Source: Plasmodium coatneyi
Taxonomy: Eukaryota > Apicomplexa > Aconoidasida > Haemosporida > Plasmodiidae
Assembly: GCF_001680005.1 (NCBI RefSeq)
Contig: NC_033559.1
Location: 868,001 to 932,000, forward strand
DNA: 64,000 nt
Reading direction: 5' to 3'
Shown: positions 12,401 to 27,400 of the stretch, one piece after another
How positions within the stretch are numbered: the stretch's first letter is position 1
Layout: every line of letters begins with the position of its first letter
The notes under the pieces: generated by a model
What the model saw: the letters and a program-made list of their open reading frames with translations, nothing else
Databases searched by the model: none
What the model was told of the DNA's origin: nothing
Position numbers and translations under genes: made by a program

Positions 12401-15400
12401 TGAGTTTTGCTTCATAGGAACGATGAATCCAAGTGGAGATTTTGGAAAAAAGGAAATCTCACAAACATTGAAAAATAGGTTCACGGAAATTTTTGTGCCA
12501 CCTTTTGCGTACGACTCGGAGGATTACTACTTTTTAATCCTCAAGCAGATGAAGTTTACCAAGGTGAGGAGGTTCAAATGTGGGACGGCCGATTGTCTGC
12601 GCCTCCTCTTTTATCGAATCGCACAAAATAAATCCTTCACAAATGAGGTCGTCCTTTCGGTAAGGGACACCATTAAATGGATCTCCTTCATGAATGTGTA
12701 TCTAACTAGACGGAAGGAGATATATCTGCGTAAGGGGATAAACCTAACGAAGAGCACCCTCAAACGGTATATTGTGAGAAGCTTTTTCCACAGTGGTTTC
12801 CTCATACTGATAGATGGAAAAGAGGACGCCAAAACGAAAGCGGTTTTGAAGGAACTACTGCGGAGGAGCTTGCTAGAATTGGCTTCGTCCATTAACTGTA
12901 ACGTGGCAAATGATGGGGCACAGAAAACTAGAGAACGTGCGATGGTAGAATCCCTTTTCAACCAAACGTACCATTTCAAGTTTAAGAGAAAGTACCTCCA
13001 GGTGAACGACTTTCGAATCAAATTCAGGAGAAAACTTACAACCCCATTTGATCAGTTCTCGCAGAATTGCCAATTCGTTTTTGACACACCAAACATTAAA
13101 AAGAATTTATTTAAAATTGTGAGAGCAATGCAGCTGGACAATTCTATCCTACTGGAGGGCTCTCCTGGGGTCGGGAAAACGTGCATAATTAACATCCTGG
13201 CAAAATTGACAAATAATAAATTGATCCGGATTAATCTATCCGAGTGTACCGACATTTACGACTTGATAGGGTCCTACTTCCCCATAAAGGATGAGAAGAG
13301 AAAAGGCCCCCAAGGTGGGACCCAAGTTAAGGGAAACAACCGCGCATTGCATAACGGAGGGAAGGAGGAGCAAACACCTGATGGAGGCAACACAGGAGAG
13401 CGCGATAATTCCCCATTCCAATACTTTTGGAAAGACGGAAAACTCATCGAGTGCATGAAGAAGGGCTATTGGATCCTTGTGGATGAAATAAATTTAGCCA
13501 ACCAACAAACCTTGGAGGGGATCAACTCCATTCTGGATCACAGAAAAGAAATATTCATCCCAGAAACGAACGAAACGGTTAAGAGCCATCCGAATTTTCG
13601 ACTGTTCTGTTGTCAGAATCCGTACAGCGAAGGCGGGGGGAGAAAGGGTCTCCCCAAATCCTTCCTGAACAGATTTTCCAAAATATATTTTGAGGAACTG
13701 AACGAGGAAGACTACCTCTGCATTGTAGAGAGGCTCTATGGCAGCTGCATCCCCAAGGAAGACATACAAAAGATTATAAGTGTGGCCTTCGTGATGAAAA
13801 AAATAAATCCCCTCCTTAGGAATAGTGAATGTTGGGTGTGGAATCTCAGGGACATTTTGCGAATTTGCAAATTTTTGCAGGCCAATGGGGGAACCAGCTT
13901 TGTCCCAATCTGTGATATGCTGGTGTGCAGCCGTCTCACGTGTGCCGAGGATAGAGAAATCGTGCGCTCCGTTATAGCGAACGTGTACGGTGGTGCCGAA
14001 ATTAGGCGGGATGAGTTTTTAAGAAGCCTCTCCGAAGCAACGTCCAGGGAGAACCTGATCGCCCTTGTGAGGAGCACCGAGGTGAAGCACCTAAACGCCT
14101 TTTACACAAATTTCTATTACCACCAGGATAATCTATGCACGGCATGTGAATGGAGAACTAAATCAGACCCACTCAAAATGGGAAAGATACCAAGTCAAGT
14201 ACAGCCATCCACCTTTCTCTTATCCAAAGACGAAAAAATTTACTACGCATGCGAAGCGGCCATAAGGTTGAGTATTCCCATTCTGTTAATTGGAAAAAAT
14301 AATGGCGGAAAATCCACCTTCGTTAACCAATTGGCGCATACATTTGAGAAGAAGCTATTCGAATTTTCCCTAACAAATGATATGGACACCTTCGACCTAT
14401 TCGGTTGCTACGAACACAACAGTCGAGATAATGTAATAAAAAAAGTGGAAAGGAAAATGCACAATTTGAATAAACTACTTTTGAGAAATATTTTGAAAAA
14501 AAAAAATTTTAAAAAATTTTACCACTCGTATTTTACCAAAGGGGAATTCCAACGTAAAATCAAACGAAAGAAAATTAACATCATGGTAAAATTAAATAAT
14601 TTATCAGAGGAATTCATTAATGCGTTGAGGAAGAGTGATGTATCTGATGAGGACGCCTCGTCTGCTCAGAAGAACTACGTGCATTTTGTGCAAATGAGTA
14701 TGAAGACCACGACGGAAATGCAGAATAAGTGTAATAGAAAAAGAAACCGTATTGAAAAAGCCCTCCTAGACATAACCCACCTTTTTGAAACCATTAGGAA
14801 GAACCACATTAACGAAAATGTGTACATTTACAATGAGGGGAATTTTATTAAATCGATCAGGAAGGGACATTGGGTTCTTGTTAAGCATGTGCACCTTTCA
14901 ACCCCCTCCCTCTTGGACAGACTGAATAGTCTGTTTGAAGAAAACGGATACATGCTTTTACACGAATTCGGAAAGAAGAAAAAAATCAAGCCTCACAGAA
15001 ATTTCCAGATCTTTTTAACCTTAAATTCGGAGGAACATTACAAAATTAGTAAAGCGTTGCGAAACCGCTGTTTTGAGATTTACTTTGGGGGGCCCTCTTG
15101 TGAGTATGTCGGCAACGCCGTAAATTTGCATGACCAATCCGGGGGAAGCGTTTTTGCCACAGGTGATCCATCGTCCTTCCGAAGAACTGATACGGTTGAA
15201 CAGACTAATGAGGAGGCACGATCGGTATGTAGCGCTAACGGTGAAGCCGGCACTTTTGAGGGGAACAATACGCACGATGAGCAGAGTACTACCCCTGATA
15301 GCAGCTTCGTCATGCGTGTGGCGAATATTTGCTTTAGCGGGGTGAAAGGTTGCCGGTTAGAGGTTAATGATGCAGAGGTGAAGACGGAAGAAGAGGAATA

Positions 15401-18400
15401 TTTGAACCTCGTCAGAAAGGGCAACGTGCTCCACTACATGATGCAGGCCTTTTTGAAGAAGATTCAGAAGGAGATGGGGGCTGCATACAGGCGTGACGAA
15501 GATGTGAAGACCGAAATGGTGGCCCTCTTCTTCAGCCGGGCAGATCTAAAAACAAATTGCACCAAAATGATGGATTATGTAAACTACTGCTACGAGCGTT
15601 TCCTAAGTGTAAAGGGAGTGAGGCCCACCACAGACATTATACATTTCTGCGTAGCCATATCGATGACGGTGTACCTGATGGAAAACATGCTAGAAGAAGA
15701 AGAGGTGACAGAAATAAGGAAAAAAGTTGCCCACATGGAGCAGGCAAATTGGAAGAGAAAGAACATGAAGTGGCACAAAAACTTTAAAATCCATCTAAAC
15801 GCATTGCTAAATCATAAGTTCGAAAATAATTTTTACCATGTAGATAATTACATCATGTATATGTGTAGCCACTTTTTACGGGTCAGAAAGGATCGAACAG
15901 GGGGAGAAAAAGTTGTTTCCCTTTTTAAGAAGTGGACAGAAATGTTTTCAAATTCATTTGTAAATTTTTACTGCCAAATGTACTCGACGTTGAATGAAAA
16001 AACGCAATTATTTTTTTTCCCATTTTTTGAATGTCTTCACAAATGCGTACTAAGGACGGTACTTCAGATCAGAAATGGGATCCGTCACTTTGTAAAAAGT
16101 GGGAACCTTCAGGACGGGCTTATACAAAAAATGAACTGTTCGAACAAATTCGCTCACAGGATAAAGTCGAGGCATTTTATTTACTTTTATTTTCACTGCT
16201 TCATTAATTATGTTAATACCTATTACAGAAGTTATCGGAAGGAAAGGAAGAGAGGTCTCTTCGCCAACGATGGAGGAGCGTGTCCCCCAGTTTACATAGC
16301 GAAGGAGATTGCATTGATAAACTCCATGAGCAACCTTAAATTGAACAGACTGTTTTGCTATTCCGTGTACTGCTTTTTGGAAAATTTCTCCTACAATGAC
16401 CTCTTCTACAGATATGAGCATCTTCTAAACATTAAAAATAGGATGGTCCTTAGAAGTAATTCTGAGGACATACATATGGTGAAGTACCTCGATTATATTA
16501 CGGGCAAAGTTATAAGGGGGAAGATGGATTACTTTGTTGTTATGCGCGATTATGTGTTTGGATCGATTAGCGCAGAATGTAACGGAGATTCACTAAAAGT
16601 TGCAGAGCCCCCCGCAAAGGCCTCACTTAGACCACTGCCCGCCGCAAGGAAACGCCTCCTCACCCAGGAAGACCCAAAACTGGCGAAGCGGCAGTACCTC
16701 TTTGAGGCGTTTCTTAAGTGGAATTTGAGCTACCAATACTTTGAAAGTTACAGCCACTTTGTAAGGTCCAAGTACGTTGCAGATTGTCAACCCCCTACCG
16801 AATGCGGGGCCGCCTCCAAATCGACAGCGAAGAAACAGCGCCGCCTCTGGCTGCTAACGAACAAGTTCCTAATGCATATAGAGAAGGTACTCTTCCAAAT
16901 GGCCAAGTATAGAAAAACATCCCGAGAGAATGATGAGGACATTTTCAGTTACTACCTGTTTGTATACCTATTCACTTTTGACAACCTGTGCAACTTCAAG
17001 AGCGATTCTGTGTACGTGAAAATTATCTTCCTCATTGACGCTTTGAAATACGCATTTAAGTGGGACAAATATGTCAAGCAGAATTGCAGGTTGATGAAAT
17101 TTTTACAAAAGGCAAAAAGGGCAGCTGATCGGAGCGAATTGCATGCTCCTCATGGGGACATCCAAATGGGTAGCAACTTCCACGAAAATGAGAACTCCCC
17201 TCTGAACGACCTTAACAGAGTGAAGGAAAAAATGAGATGGTGGGGAAAATCCACCAGCAAAAAACAGATGACTATGGTGACCCCCTCAATGGAATACTTC
17301 CCCAACGGGTGGGTAAAAAACGTTTTCGAAGTTGTAAATAATATATATATAAGTCATTTTGTGAAATCGGTGAATCTGGGCAGATATTATTACGCCATGC
17401 TGAATCGCCCCCTCAGCGGTGCAGAAGAAGAGGGTAGGAGAGTAAGTCCTTTGTACAGCTTCCATTTTAATGGGGAAGAGGGAAAAAACGTGAACGTGGA
17501 TGTAGACGTTGACGTAGACGTGAACGACGATGTAGAGAATCTTCTTATACAAACAAAGTCCTTCTCATACGCTTTAAAAGTTTTACCAAGTGACGATCCC
17601 AAGGTAGCACAAATTGAGAAATTAATTTTGGACAGTTTATCTACCAAAAAGGATGTGATAAATTTGGATGTATTTACATCGACGGAAGGATTACAACCCA
17701 TGGGGGATTACCAAAATGAAGAAGGCAACGAACAGGATGGACCCAGATACCTACCCCGAAATGAAGACAACTCAGATGGAAAAGGAAATCAACTGTTATT
17801 TCACTATCAGTTTATCATTTTTAATATAAACTTGAAGTACCTACATAACGCATTTGTCTACTTTTTAAACACATACATGTGGTTGAAGTGGGAGCAGCTG
17901 TACGATCACATGGAGGCGAGCTGCCCAGGGGAAGGTTCCCACAGGACCACAAGTGACACTATAGAGCGCGTGAAAGAGGACATAAAACGAATGTACAATT
18001 ACCTACGCGGAATGGAAAAAAGCATATTTGTGCAGGAAGAAAAAATCGAGGTGCTCGGCTTGCTGAAGGAGAAGTATGGCAGGTTGGAATGGGCCCAGCA
18101 GCAGGGACGACAAAGCGGTACGAAAGATGCCCCCCCAAATGTTACCCCTGAGGGGGAGTCAGCCCCCTTCGAGTTGCAGGTGACCTTCTCCATAATGGAA
18201 GAATTGATCAACCTACTTTACTGCTTCCTAATGAATGTGTATCTGATGAGGGACAAAAGTTACGACTACGCAAAGGAGGATGTTAATCGCGTAGAATTTG
18301 GCCACAATGAAGATGAGGTGGATTATTCACGTGGCTTTTTTAGCGAAGAGTGGGGAGCATATCAGGGCGAGTCCCAACCAAATTGCCCGAATATGCATCA

Positions 18401-21400
18401 CCCGGGTTTGTCCCCCTCATGGGGTATTAACAACACGATTGGGCCTACCACCGATGCTTCTGCTCAGGATATAATGAAGCAAAGCAACGTAACTTACGAA
18501 GGGTACACCCTATTTAAGGACATCTACCTGAACAAATGCTTCGACCAGACAAGCACATTCCGGCTGTATCCATACGTGTGTTCGTCGTTGGTGAACAAAA
18601 CGGTGATATTCGATTCAGTGGTGAGCGTATATCAGGAGCTGAGAAGAAAGAAGGTTACCCTGTTTTATTTAAACATGAGCAATATTATCTTTCGCAGCTT
18701 GAAAAGGAGTTATCAGGACTATGTGGAAAGGGCTGCACCTGATGTGGTGGTTCCAACTGATGCCTCTCCCGGAGAAGAATCCTTTTGGACTAGCAAAAGA
18801 TTACTGAACAGCAGAGGGCAAAGCAGCACGCGTTACTATTTCGCGTTCCACGCAATGACCATACTTTTTAACATCCTAAACAGTGAAGCGTTAAAAGGGG
18901 AAGAAGCGAAGAGGGACAGAATGCTGCTGCACGTTCTTGAACTTTTCCGCTTTATCATAGATGGGAAAGGGAAGAAGGCATCCCCCGAAATGTTACTGCA
19001 CTTGTTGGAGATACACAAATGTATACGCAGAATCAGTGTTAAAGTTCGTCAGGTTGAGAAAATCCAAAAGTACGTCTTTGCAGTGCTGTTTATTCTGTTT
19101 AAATTTATTTTAAGAAATTTGCAGAGCCACAATGGAGGAGGTGAAAAGGGATCCCCACTGAGCGATAGCAAAGTAGTGCTTAGATCACATGATTCTCCTA
19201 TCGGGGGTAGCCTACAGCAGAGGCATCCCTCAACGGGTGATTGCTTGCCTGCAGAATGTACCATAAAGCACTCAGAAGAATGCATAAACGGAGGATGCGC
19301 AGCATATGAACACATTGAAGAGATTACAGATGAACCAAGTAAAAACAGTGAAGAGTTGTACAGCTGGATGCACCACCTCCTGGGGAAGGCGAACAAGGAG
19401 GTGAGACAAATGCTGTATCTGCTCTTCCCGGATCATGTCATCGCAGTAGATTTGACGGAAAAGTACCAAGAGGAAGAGTTCCTTTTTTCCCTGGGTTGTC
19501 TCTACATTTCGCACTACTTTTTAAACGTTATTTGCTCCCAAGTGAGGAAAGAAATTAAAAACATTTTCAAACAGATGGAGGTGCAAGATTACCTGAACAA
19601 GACAGTTGCATTGTTGAAGGAGGAAATTTACATGGGTGCCCAGCATAACATGTATACGGAGAAAGTGAACCCATTTGCTCAGGTGTCCTATGGTGATTTC
19701 ATCAAAATGAGGAGGAAGAAACAGTTGAAGGGGTACATAAAAAATATGAAAACGAATTTGCCGCTACTACCGAATGTTTTACAGAATATAAAAAAAGGAA
19801 AGAAAAAAAAATTGGAAACTCTTTTATCCAAATGTGAAAGGAACAACAACCCATGTGGGTATTTCATCGCAGGGTACATAAGTAAAAACAGTGCAAACAA
19901 CATCCACACATTGTACTTAGAATTAAAAAATGAATACAAGGAATTTATAAAGAATTTGCTACCTCTGGAGAGTATAGAAAATAATGTTCTCTTATCCCTG
20001 ATCAATTCGGACGAGTTAATTAACCCTTCGCTTGTAAACACGTGTCTCAATTTTGCGCACCACGTGAGGGACAAGTACAGTTTGGTGTCAAAGTTTGCAC
20101 AGGCCATCACGCATTCTGTGAGTGTGCTAATACATGCAGTGCACCAGATTAATTTCGCTATATTGAGGAATAAACAAATCGGAGAAAGTGGAAAAATGGA
20201 AAGAAGAACAACCCCACGGGGCATTCTCCAACTTGACCAAAAAGGAAACAAGAAGAATGATTTATACAGGTGTATTAAATTCCCGCTCAATTTTAACAAA
20301 ATTTTAAAGCTAAAAAAAAATTGCTATGAAAGCCAAATTAACGATTTGGAATACCTCCACTTCGTCACGAAGATGCTAAAAAAACCGAAGAATATTTCCA
20401 CACAATTTGACGTGGCATCGTTGCTCCCTCTTCTAAAACGGATGTGTAGGCAAGTTGTCATTTTTAATGAAAAGGACGAAACTGACAACATGAACGAATT
20501 TCTGAAAATTGATCAGTTCAAAAGTAGGACCGCCAAGGAGATGCACCAAAGTTTGGTCGACAGGGAGTTTATAGAGAAGAACATCGAGATGGAGTTGGAC
20601 AGTGTGTTCTACTCGCCAGAATACTTTTCGACCCAAGCGGGGGTCACATCGGTTGGACATGGTACTACGGGAGTTGCAAGGGAGGAGGAGGACAGCGAAG
20701 GGGAAGACACCAAAGAGGAGCGTATCGAAGAGGCAAATCAGGAACGTGGCAAACGTGACGCCGAACAAGTAGAAACGGAAAAGCCAAACGAACCGCTCTT
20801 CAACAAAATTGTCTACAAAATGGCAAAGTTATTCAAGGGGGGGAAGTACAAATACACCAACGGGAAGAAAACCCCACGAAGTGAAATTGAAAGAACGAAA
20901 AAAAGCGTAAGGCACACGCTGGATATGCTCATAAGATTGAACTACGGGGAGGAGTATATTCGGAAGGATCCAAACTGTGGGGAGAAAAAAAAAAGCGTCG
21001 TTACGTCTACACACAGAAGGGAGGAACAAAACGGATGCACATTCCTGCTCAGGAAGAAGAATGAAGAAAAGAGGCTGCTCCTTTTTACACTTAACATGTT
21101 GACCCAATTTAACGACTTGACAAAATATAATGGCAACAAATTTGCAATTTTTAAAAAAAAAATAGCAGAGTGTTTGCAAAACTGTAGGAACAAAAACCAC
21201 GTATATATAAATAACTATGTTAACCTGCTCGACGATAACTTCATGGAGTGTATTTTCAGCGCGCTGAACGACTTGTGCTTTTTGCTAATCAATTTGAGGA
21301 AGGAGTTTATACCCATTTATAATGAAAGTGCAAATATCAATGTGCTCAGCATACTAAATAGCATTAATAGCATATTAAGTTTCTCCATTAACAACATTGA

Positions 21401-24400
21401 AAATGAGATAGAGAAAATAATTCACAAACTGGAATATTTGGTTAGTCTAATCCTCTCTCTGAAGAATGACAATTATGTAAGTTTTGATGAGGTCACCATG
21501 AGGAGGCTCAAACAGATCATGCAGAACAGCGCACCTGAGGATTTGCTAATCTATACCGTTTATTTCAGACTCTACAAACTGAGCAGCGTAAAAACTATTC
21601 GGAAAAATCTAAATAGGAAAATTGTGAAAAAGCGGACTCTGAGTTTGTTCTCCTATATGTTTTACCTTTGCTATGATGATGCGCAAGGGGGGGAGTTCAG
21701 CAGTAGTGCCAACGGGGTGAATATGAACCGGGGAAATACCAATAATTGTGAGAATGACCCCCACTTGGACAACCTTGCCAAGGTAAAAATTGTGAAGACA
21801 TTCGAAACGCTGGTCATTTTTTTGAGGGACTCGATGGTGGGCGAATTCCCAGCGCGGCTAAACCTGATAGATTTTATCGCCCATTTGTTTAGAAATTCGG
21901 AAAAGCAAAGCGAAAGGATAATGAGTAATGTGTTTTCAAATGTGTATAGCTACATGCGAATATATTTGCCACTTATAAAAAAACGAATTGAAGATTCTAA
22001 GAAATATTTTGACATCCAACTGAGGAAGGAGTTAGAAAAAATGAACTTTGACTTGGTGGACCTGGAGGCTTACAAGTGGTCAATCATGAAGTTGAAGAGG
22101 AAAATTGCCTACTTTACCAAGTTGTATTTCCAGCAGATCAGCGTCACCGTGGATAAGCTCATCGTGCAGAATGGACCCTCCTTTGGGGTGGAATCGAAAC
22201 GGGGAAATAATTCAAACGGTGCAAGTACCAGTTTTACGCAAAACGGCATGGACACCTTGGCAGATCAACGCGAAGACGAGGTGACGTCCGATGTGCACAA
22301 CTCAAGCGGTTCGTCATCTCCTGAAGAGGAGCAGCAGAATGGAGCCACGGTCGATTCGTCCGAAGAGGATGAAAAGAAATCAATTCGTCATAACGACGCT
22401 GCTGATGAACGGGAGGAGAACAACACTACCCCTGCGGGGGAAAAGCAGAACCGGTTCCACGACCAACTGAACGAATTGAAAGAATCCCTAAGTAGATTGA
22501 GAAAAAAAGTAAAAACAAAAAAAACCTTGGACCAGTTTTTAACCAACATGGATCTTCACAACAGCTTTGAAGATATCTCCAGAAATTACGTCGCAGAGGT
22601 GAAGAACATATTAAATGTGCAGTGTAAAGATGCTGGAATAAATCAGAAGAAGAGGTGGATCTACATACTGAAGCATTTCCTGAGCAAAAAATTAAACATC
22701 CCTCCTTTGAAAAATTTTGACAATTTTAATTTTTTTTCGAGCGTTTTTCAAAATGACGTACAATTTTGTGACAGTACTAGGGGTAGTTTATTTGGCCTGG
22801 AATATCGCTGCGCTGACGACATTTTGATGGAGCTGAAAAATTGCCTAACGTATATGATCGAGCAGGATGACACGTTAAACGATGATATAAAAACTAATCA
22901 TATGAAGCGAGCGAATGAGGAGGTGCTCCTCATGGGAGAGCAATTACAGAAAGACGTAAAGAAAAACAGACTATACACTCTCCACTTTTTAGACGAAATA
23001 AACGACATTGTAAATCATAGTGAAGAAAAGAACGCAGAAATTTTGCATTTGACAATTTATATAAGATCCCTAAATATGCATGAAGACATGGCAAATGATG
23101 AAACCTTGTACTACCTTTTTAATTCCATCATTTGCGAATACTTTAATTTGAGAAAGGAGGTCAACATTTTTTACCGCCATTTTGTTCGCTACTACCTACT
23201 CGTGACAACACTTTTATGTGAAAAGAGATACGGACTGGATTATATTCTTGTCGACTTTGCCACTTTTGAGAACTTTTTGGAAAAATGTAACCTCGTGAAG
23301 GGTGCACTACTGCAGGTTCTAACCGTCCGTTTCGGTGCAACAACGTGTAAGGTGGACCGACAGAGGGGTAGGAATTTCTTCAGAAGCGCACTCAAATGCG
23401 TTTACAAAATGGCATACATCACGCACAGCTCAAACGAATTCAGAATGTTTAACTACTTTAGAAATGTATACACTTCCACCTGGGGTGGTAGCGGTTTAGA
23501 AGAATTGGGTTCCACCCTTCCCAACGTGAAACTCAGAATGAACGTCAATTTTTTGGAGTGCCTAAACACGTGCGTAAATTTTTTGAGAGACAACTTGAGT
23601 GAAATTTCTGCCCTGAATGTGGCTCCCTATTTTAAGGATAAGATTCACGCACAAGTGGTCAAATTAGTTGATCTCTTTTACCAGATGAAAGGTGGTTCGC
23701 CGGGGGTTGCATCCCATTGTAATGGGGGGATGATATCCCCCTGTGAACAGGACCCGAAGCAGTATTGCTATAATTCCCCACATGAAGACCAAGTAGAAAA
23801 ACTGAACGACCAAATGTGCCGGTTCATAAGCAACGTTGTGCAGAAAAAATCTATCATATATATTAGGGACTACCCAGATTTTCAAAATGAAAAAAATGTG
23901 AATGAAATGTACTGCATGAAGGAAATCGTCAGAATGTACTTGACGTTGCAAAGTAATTATGGTATACTTATAGGAAGCGAAAAGGATAGCAAGTCAATTA
24001 AAGTATTTCACTATCTGAATAAAAATTTGTTCTACTTTACCAAGTGCGTCCTTCTATATATTCTCGATATATTCCTGGGCTTCTCAAACGTGTCTCTTTA
24101 CTTCCTAAAAGTGTTGAAAATTTTATACACGAAGGGACTCTGTAGGGAAGCCGCAAACGGAAAGGACGCTATGAAAGAGGCAAAGGAAGAAGAGGACGTT
24201 TTCCACAAGGTGGATTTCCTACAAGGAATAGGATTAGGAGAAGGAAAAGGAATTAAAAATATTTCCAACCAAGTGGATAATGAAGACTTAGATAACATTT
24301 ACAATGAGGACGAAAATAATTTCAGCCAAGATGAAAACGACTTCAATGAAGAAGCTATTGAGGCGACCTACAATTTTGAAAAATTCTGTGAGAAGGAACT

Positions 24401-27400
24401 ACCCGGAGGTGAGGAGCACGGCGGGGAGGAAAACTCCACCAAGTTAGAAAACGAACAGAATAATTTAGACATGGAAAGGAAGGAACAAAGCAAGGAGGAA
24501 CAGAATAATATTAATAATAAGAACAATGAAGCGAACAAAACGGATGGTGAAAAAAATGAGGGAGGAGATCCAGAAGCCGACGCACAGCACCCTATCGATG
24601 ATGTCCTCGAAAAGAATAATAGCAACCAGTGGGATGTAAGTGAGCGCAGCGCCGCGTTGAAGGATGCATTGAAGGGGGACGACCAGGAGGAAGCCAACAA
24701 CGAAAAGGAAGCTGGTAGCGAAACGGCAGATAACCCAGATAGGGAAGCGGAAAAACCCGAACAACCTATAGAGGGTAACCGAACGGACGAGCCCTCCAGC
24801 GGAGCCCCCAACGATCAGAAAACGGTCAATGTAGAGAATGATGAAGGGGACACGAATGAATTTCCAAAGGGAGAACAAAATGACAGTTGTGATTTAACCA
24901 ACGAGCAACAAGCTGGTAATCAGAGCACAGATAACCTGGATGGCCTAATGGGTGAAGAAAGTAAAATGCCATATGGAGAGAACGACGAAATGAACAACGA
25001 ATTTGACTTTAACTTGGACTCCAATTTTGAAATAGAATCGAGCGACTTTTCCAGAAGCTGCAGCGAAAGGTCCTTTGGCAGCAGGGAGGAAAACTTCGAC
25101 GCACACTCGGATGAGGAGATGGGAAAGGAAGACCAAGCAGGTGCTACGAAAAGGGAAGAACGGGACGCGTGCCTAAGGGATGAACGTGAATTTAGCGAAC
25201 AGGATCCAGGCGAAGTTGACATTCACCACGAAGTAGAAGAGTTGGATGGGGATGCTTCCCACGAGGAGGAGGCCGCAGAACAATCGGATGACGCGTATGA
25301 CGGGGATCGATCAGAGACGGACCAGGTGGACCAATTCGATACGGATAAGCATACGAATGATAGAACAGGAAAGGGGTTTAAGAGCGGTCAGGTAGAGCCG
25401 GAGGAGGGGAATGCGGACCCCGCTGAAGAAGAAAGGGAGAGCGCGGACGGCTTGGATGGCGCAGAGGACAGGAACGACGGGACGCTTTCCCCGGATGATG
25501 AAAAAGCGGATGATCAGAATGGGGACCAATCTGGTGACCAAATGGACGACCAACCTGTGGCCGAACCGGGTGAAGAGCCAATCGCAGAAGCCTGCAAAGA
25601 AACGGATAACCCCGCTGAGGCACAAAGCCGCAATGATCCCGTTGAGGAGTCAGAAGGGGGGGCAGCCGAGGATGATACACACAATAACGATGTGCAAGGC
25701 GAAAGAAAGCCAACTAGGCCAGGTGAAGAGCACAACGAACGTAGGGAAAAATTTGGGGAGACTGCCAAAGGGGACATTACCTCAGAGGAAGAACTTCAGA
25801 ATGAGTACCAAGATAAGTACAAAGGTGAAAGAATGAGGAACGCAGCCCCAACGGGGCATATCGACTCGGAGAAGGACCACCAGCAGATGGACAATACTAC
25901 ACACAATTGGGGTGACGCAGGAATTAGTAACGAACAGGAGTTCCACAAATGGGACGATGCAGAAGCGGACGCTACAAATAGGCAAAACGAAAGGGAGGGA
26001 AGTAGCCGCCCAGGGAAGAGCGACCAGAAAGACAACAACGATGATGAAGGGACCGATGCGAACGATATTTCATTTTCAATTGACAAGTGCAACATATATA
26101 CAAAAAATTTTGTCGACATAAGTAACTTTATCGAAAAAATAAATGAGCGGTTGCTGAACATGAATAGGGAGAAGGATTCGGCGGAGAATGAGAAGACGAG
26201 GGAAGATTCCCAAACGGTGAAAGAAAATTTTAACATAAAGAAAGAGGAACATCGTAAAAGCAAGGATGAAGAAAACATGTGCGAAGAGATGGCCATGGAT
26301 TTTGTCACCACAGGGGAAGTGCAGTCCGTGGAAGGGATGAGCGAAAGGGACGCCGAGAAGGTGAAGCAAAATGAGAAGAAAGAGGACACCCACGAAGGAA
26401 ATGAAGAAAAAAGTAAATATTCGAACGAGGCAAATTCGAAGAGGGCTCCGCGTGAGAGGAAAGACATGCTCGATGTGAAGAGCAGAGGAGACGACTCCGA
26501 GGAGGAAGATAGAGCAGACCAATTGGAAGAGGAATTTGCTGACCAAAGGAGCGACTTCCCCTCGATGGACAGCGGGTCAACCGACAATGCTAGGGAGGAG
26601 GTTGCCAGAAACCCGTACGAAACAACCTTCCAGGAGGAGGCTAACAACGATGTAGAAGTCGCCGAAAGGGAAAGTATCCATTATTCGGAGGAAAATTTAC
26701 AAGCGCACAAAAAGGAGGAAAAAGAAAACGCAAAAAGGGATGAAAACTATTATAAGGTTCATCAAAATGAAAAGGCGCTGGAAAGGGAGTACGCAGAAGA
26801 CGAGGATGGGGAAAACGCTAACAATAAGGTGAACCCTGCAGAGGGAGCAACGGAAATGGCCCTGATTAACGACCACATAACCGCAGAGTATGAAGAAATA
26901 TACGACCAAATAAACAACGAAACGGAGGTGATGTCCAGTCAGCTGTGTGAGCAATTAAAAATAATCCTCGAACCAACTGTGCGGAATAAATACCAAGGAG
27001 ATTACAAGTCGGGCAAAAAATTAAATATAAAAAAATTAGTAAACTATTTTGCCAGCGATTTCCGAAACAATAAAATATGGAAAAGACGAACCAAATTGAA
27101 CAAACGAGATTACAACATCGTCATCGCAATTGATAATACAAAAAGTATGCAAATAAATAACATACAAAAAATAACATTAAATGCTATATTTTTAGTGGCC
27201 AGAGCGTTTGAAAAATTACAAGTGGGAAGAATTGGCATATGTTCCTTTGGGGAAAATGATAACGGAATTCATGCAAACAATGTTGTATGTTCCATGAAAA
27301 ATAGTCTTAATAAACAGGACTTTTTAAAAATTCTAAACCATTTCCAATTTAATCATGACACGAAGAATTCTTTCGACAATGCCATGTTGAATGCGCTCAA

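Noticed and set aside
19688..20299. 203-codon antisense frame within midasin
   Set aside because: Phe/Leu-rich translation complementary to a Lys/Asn-rich part of midasin; not an independent gene.
25796..26647. 283-codon open frame antisense to midasin
   Set aside because: It mirrors the acidic GAR/GAN-codon region of midasin; the serine/phenylalanine-rich translation is what that composition gives on the other strand. No domain or start context.
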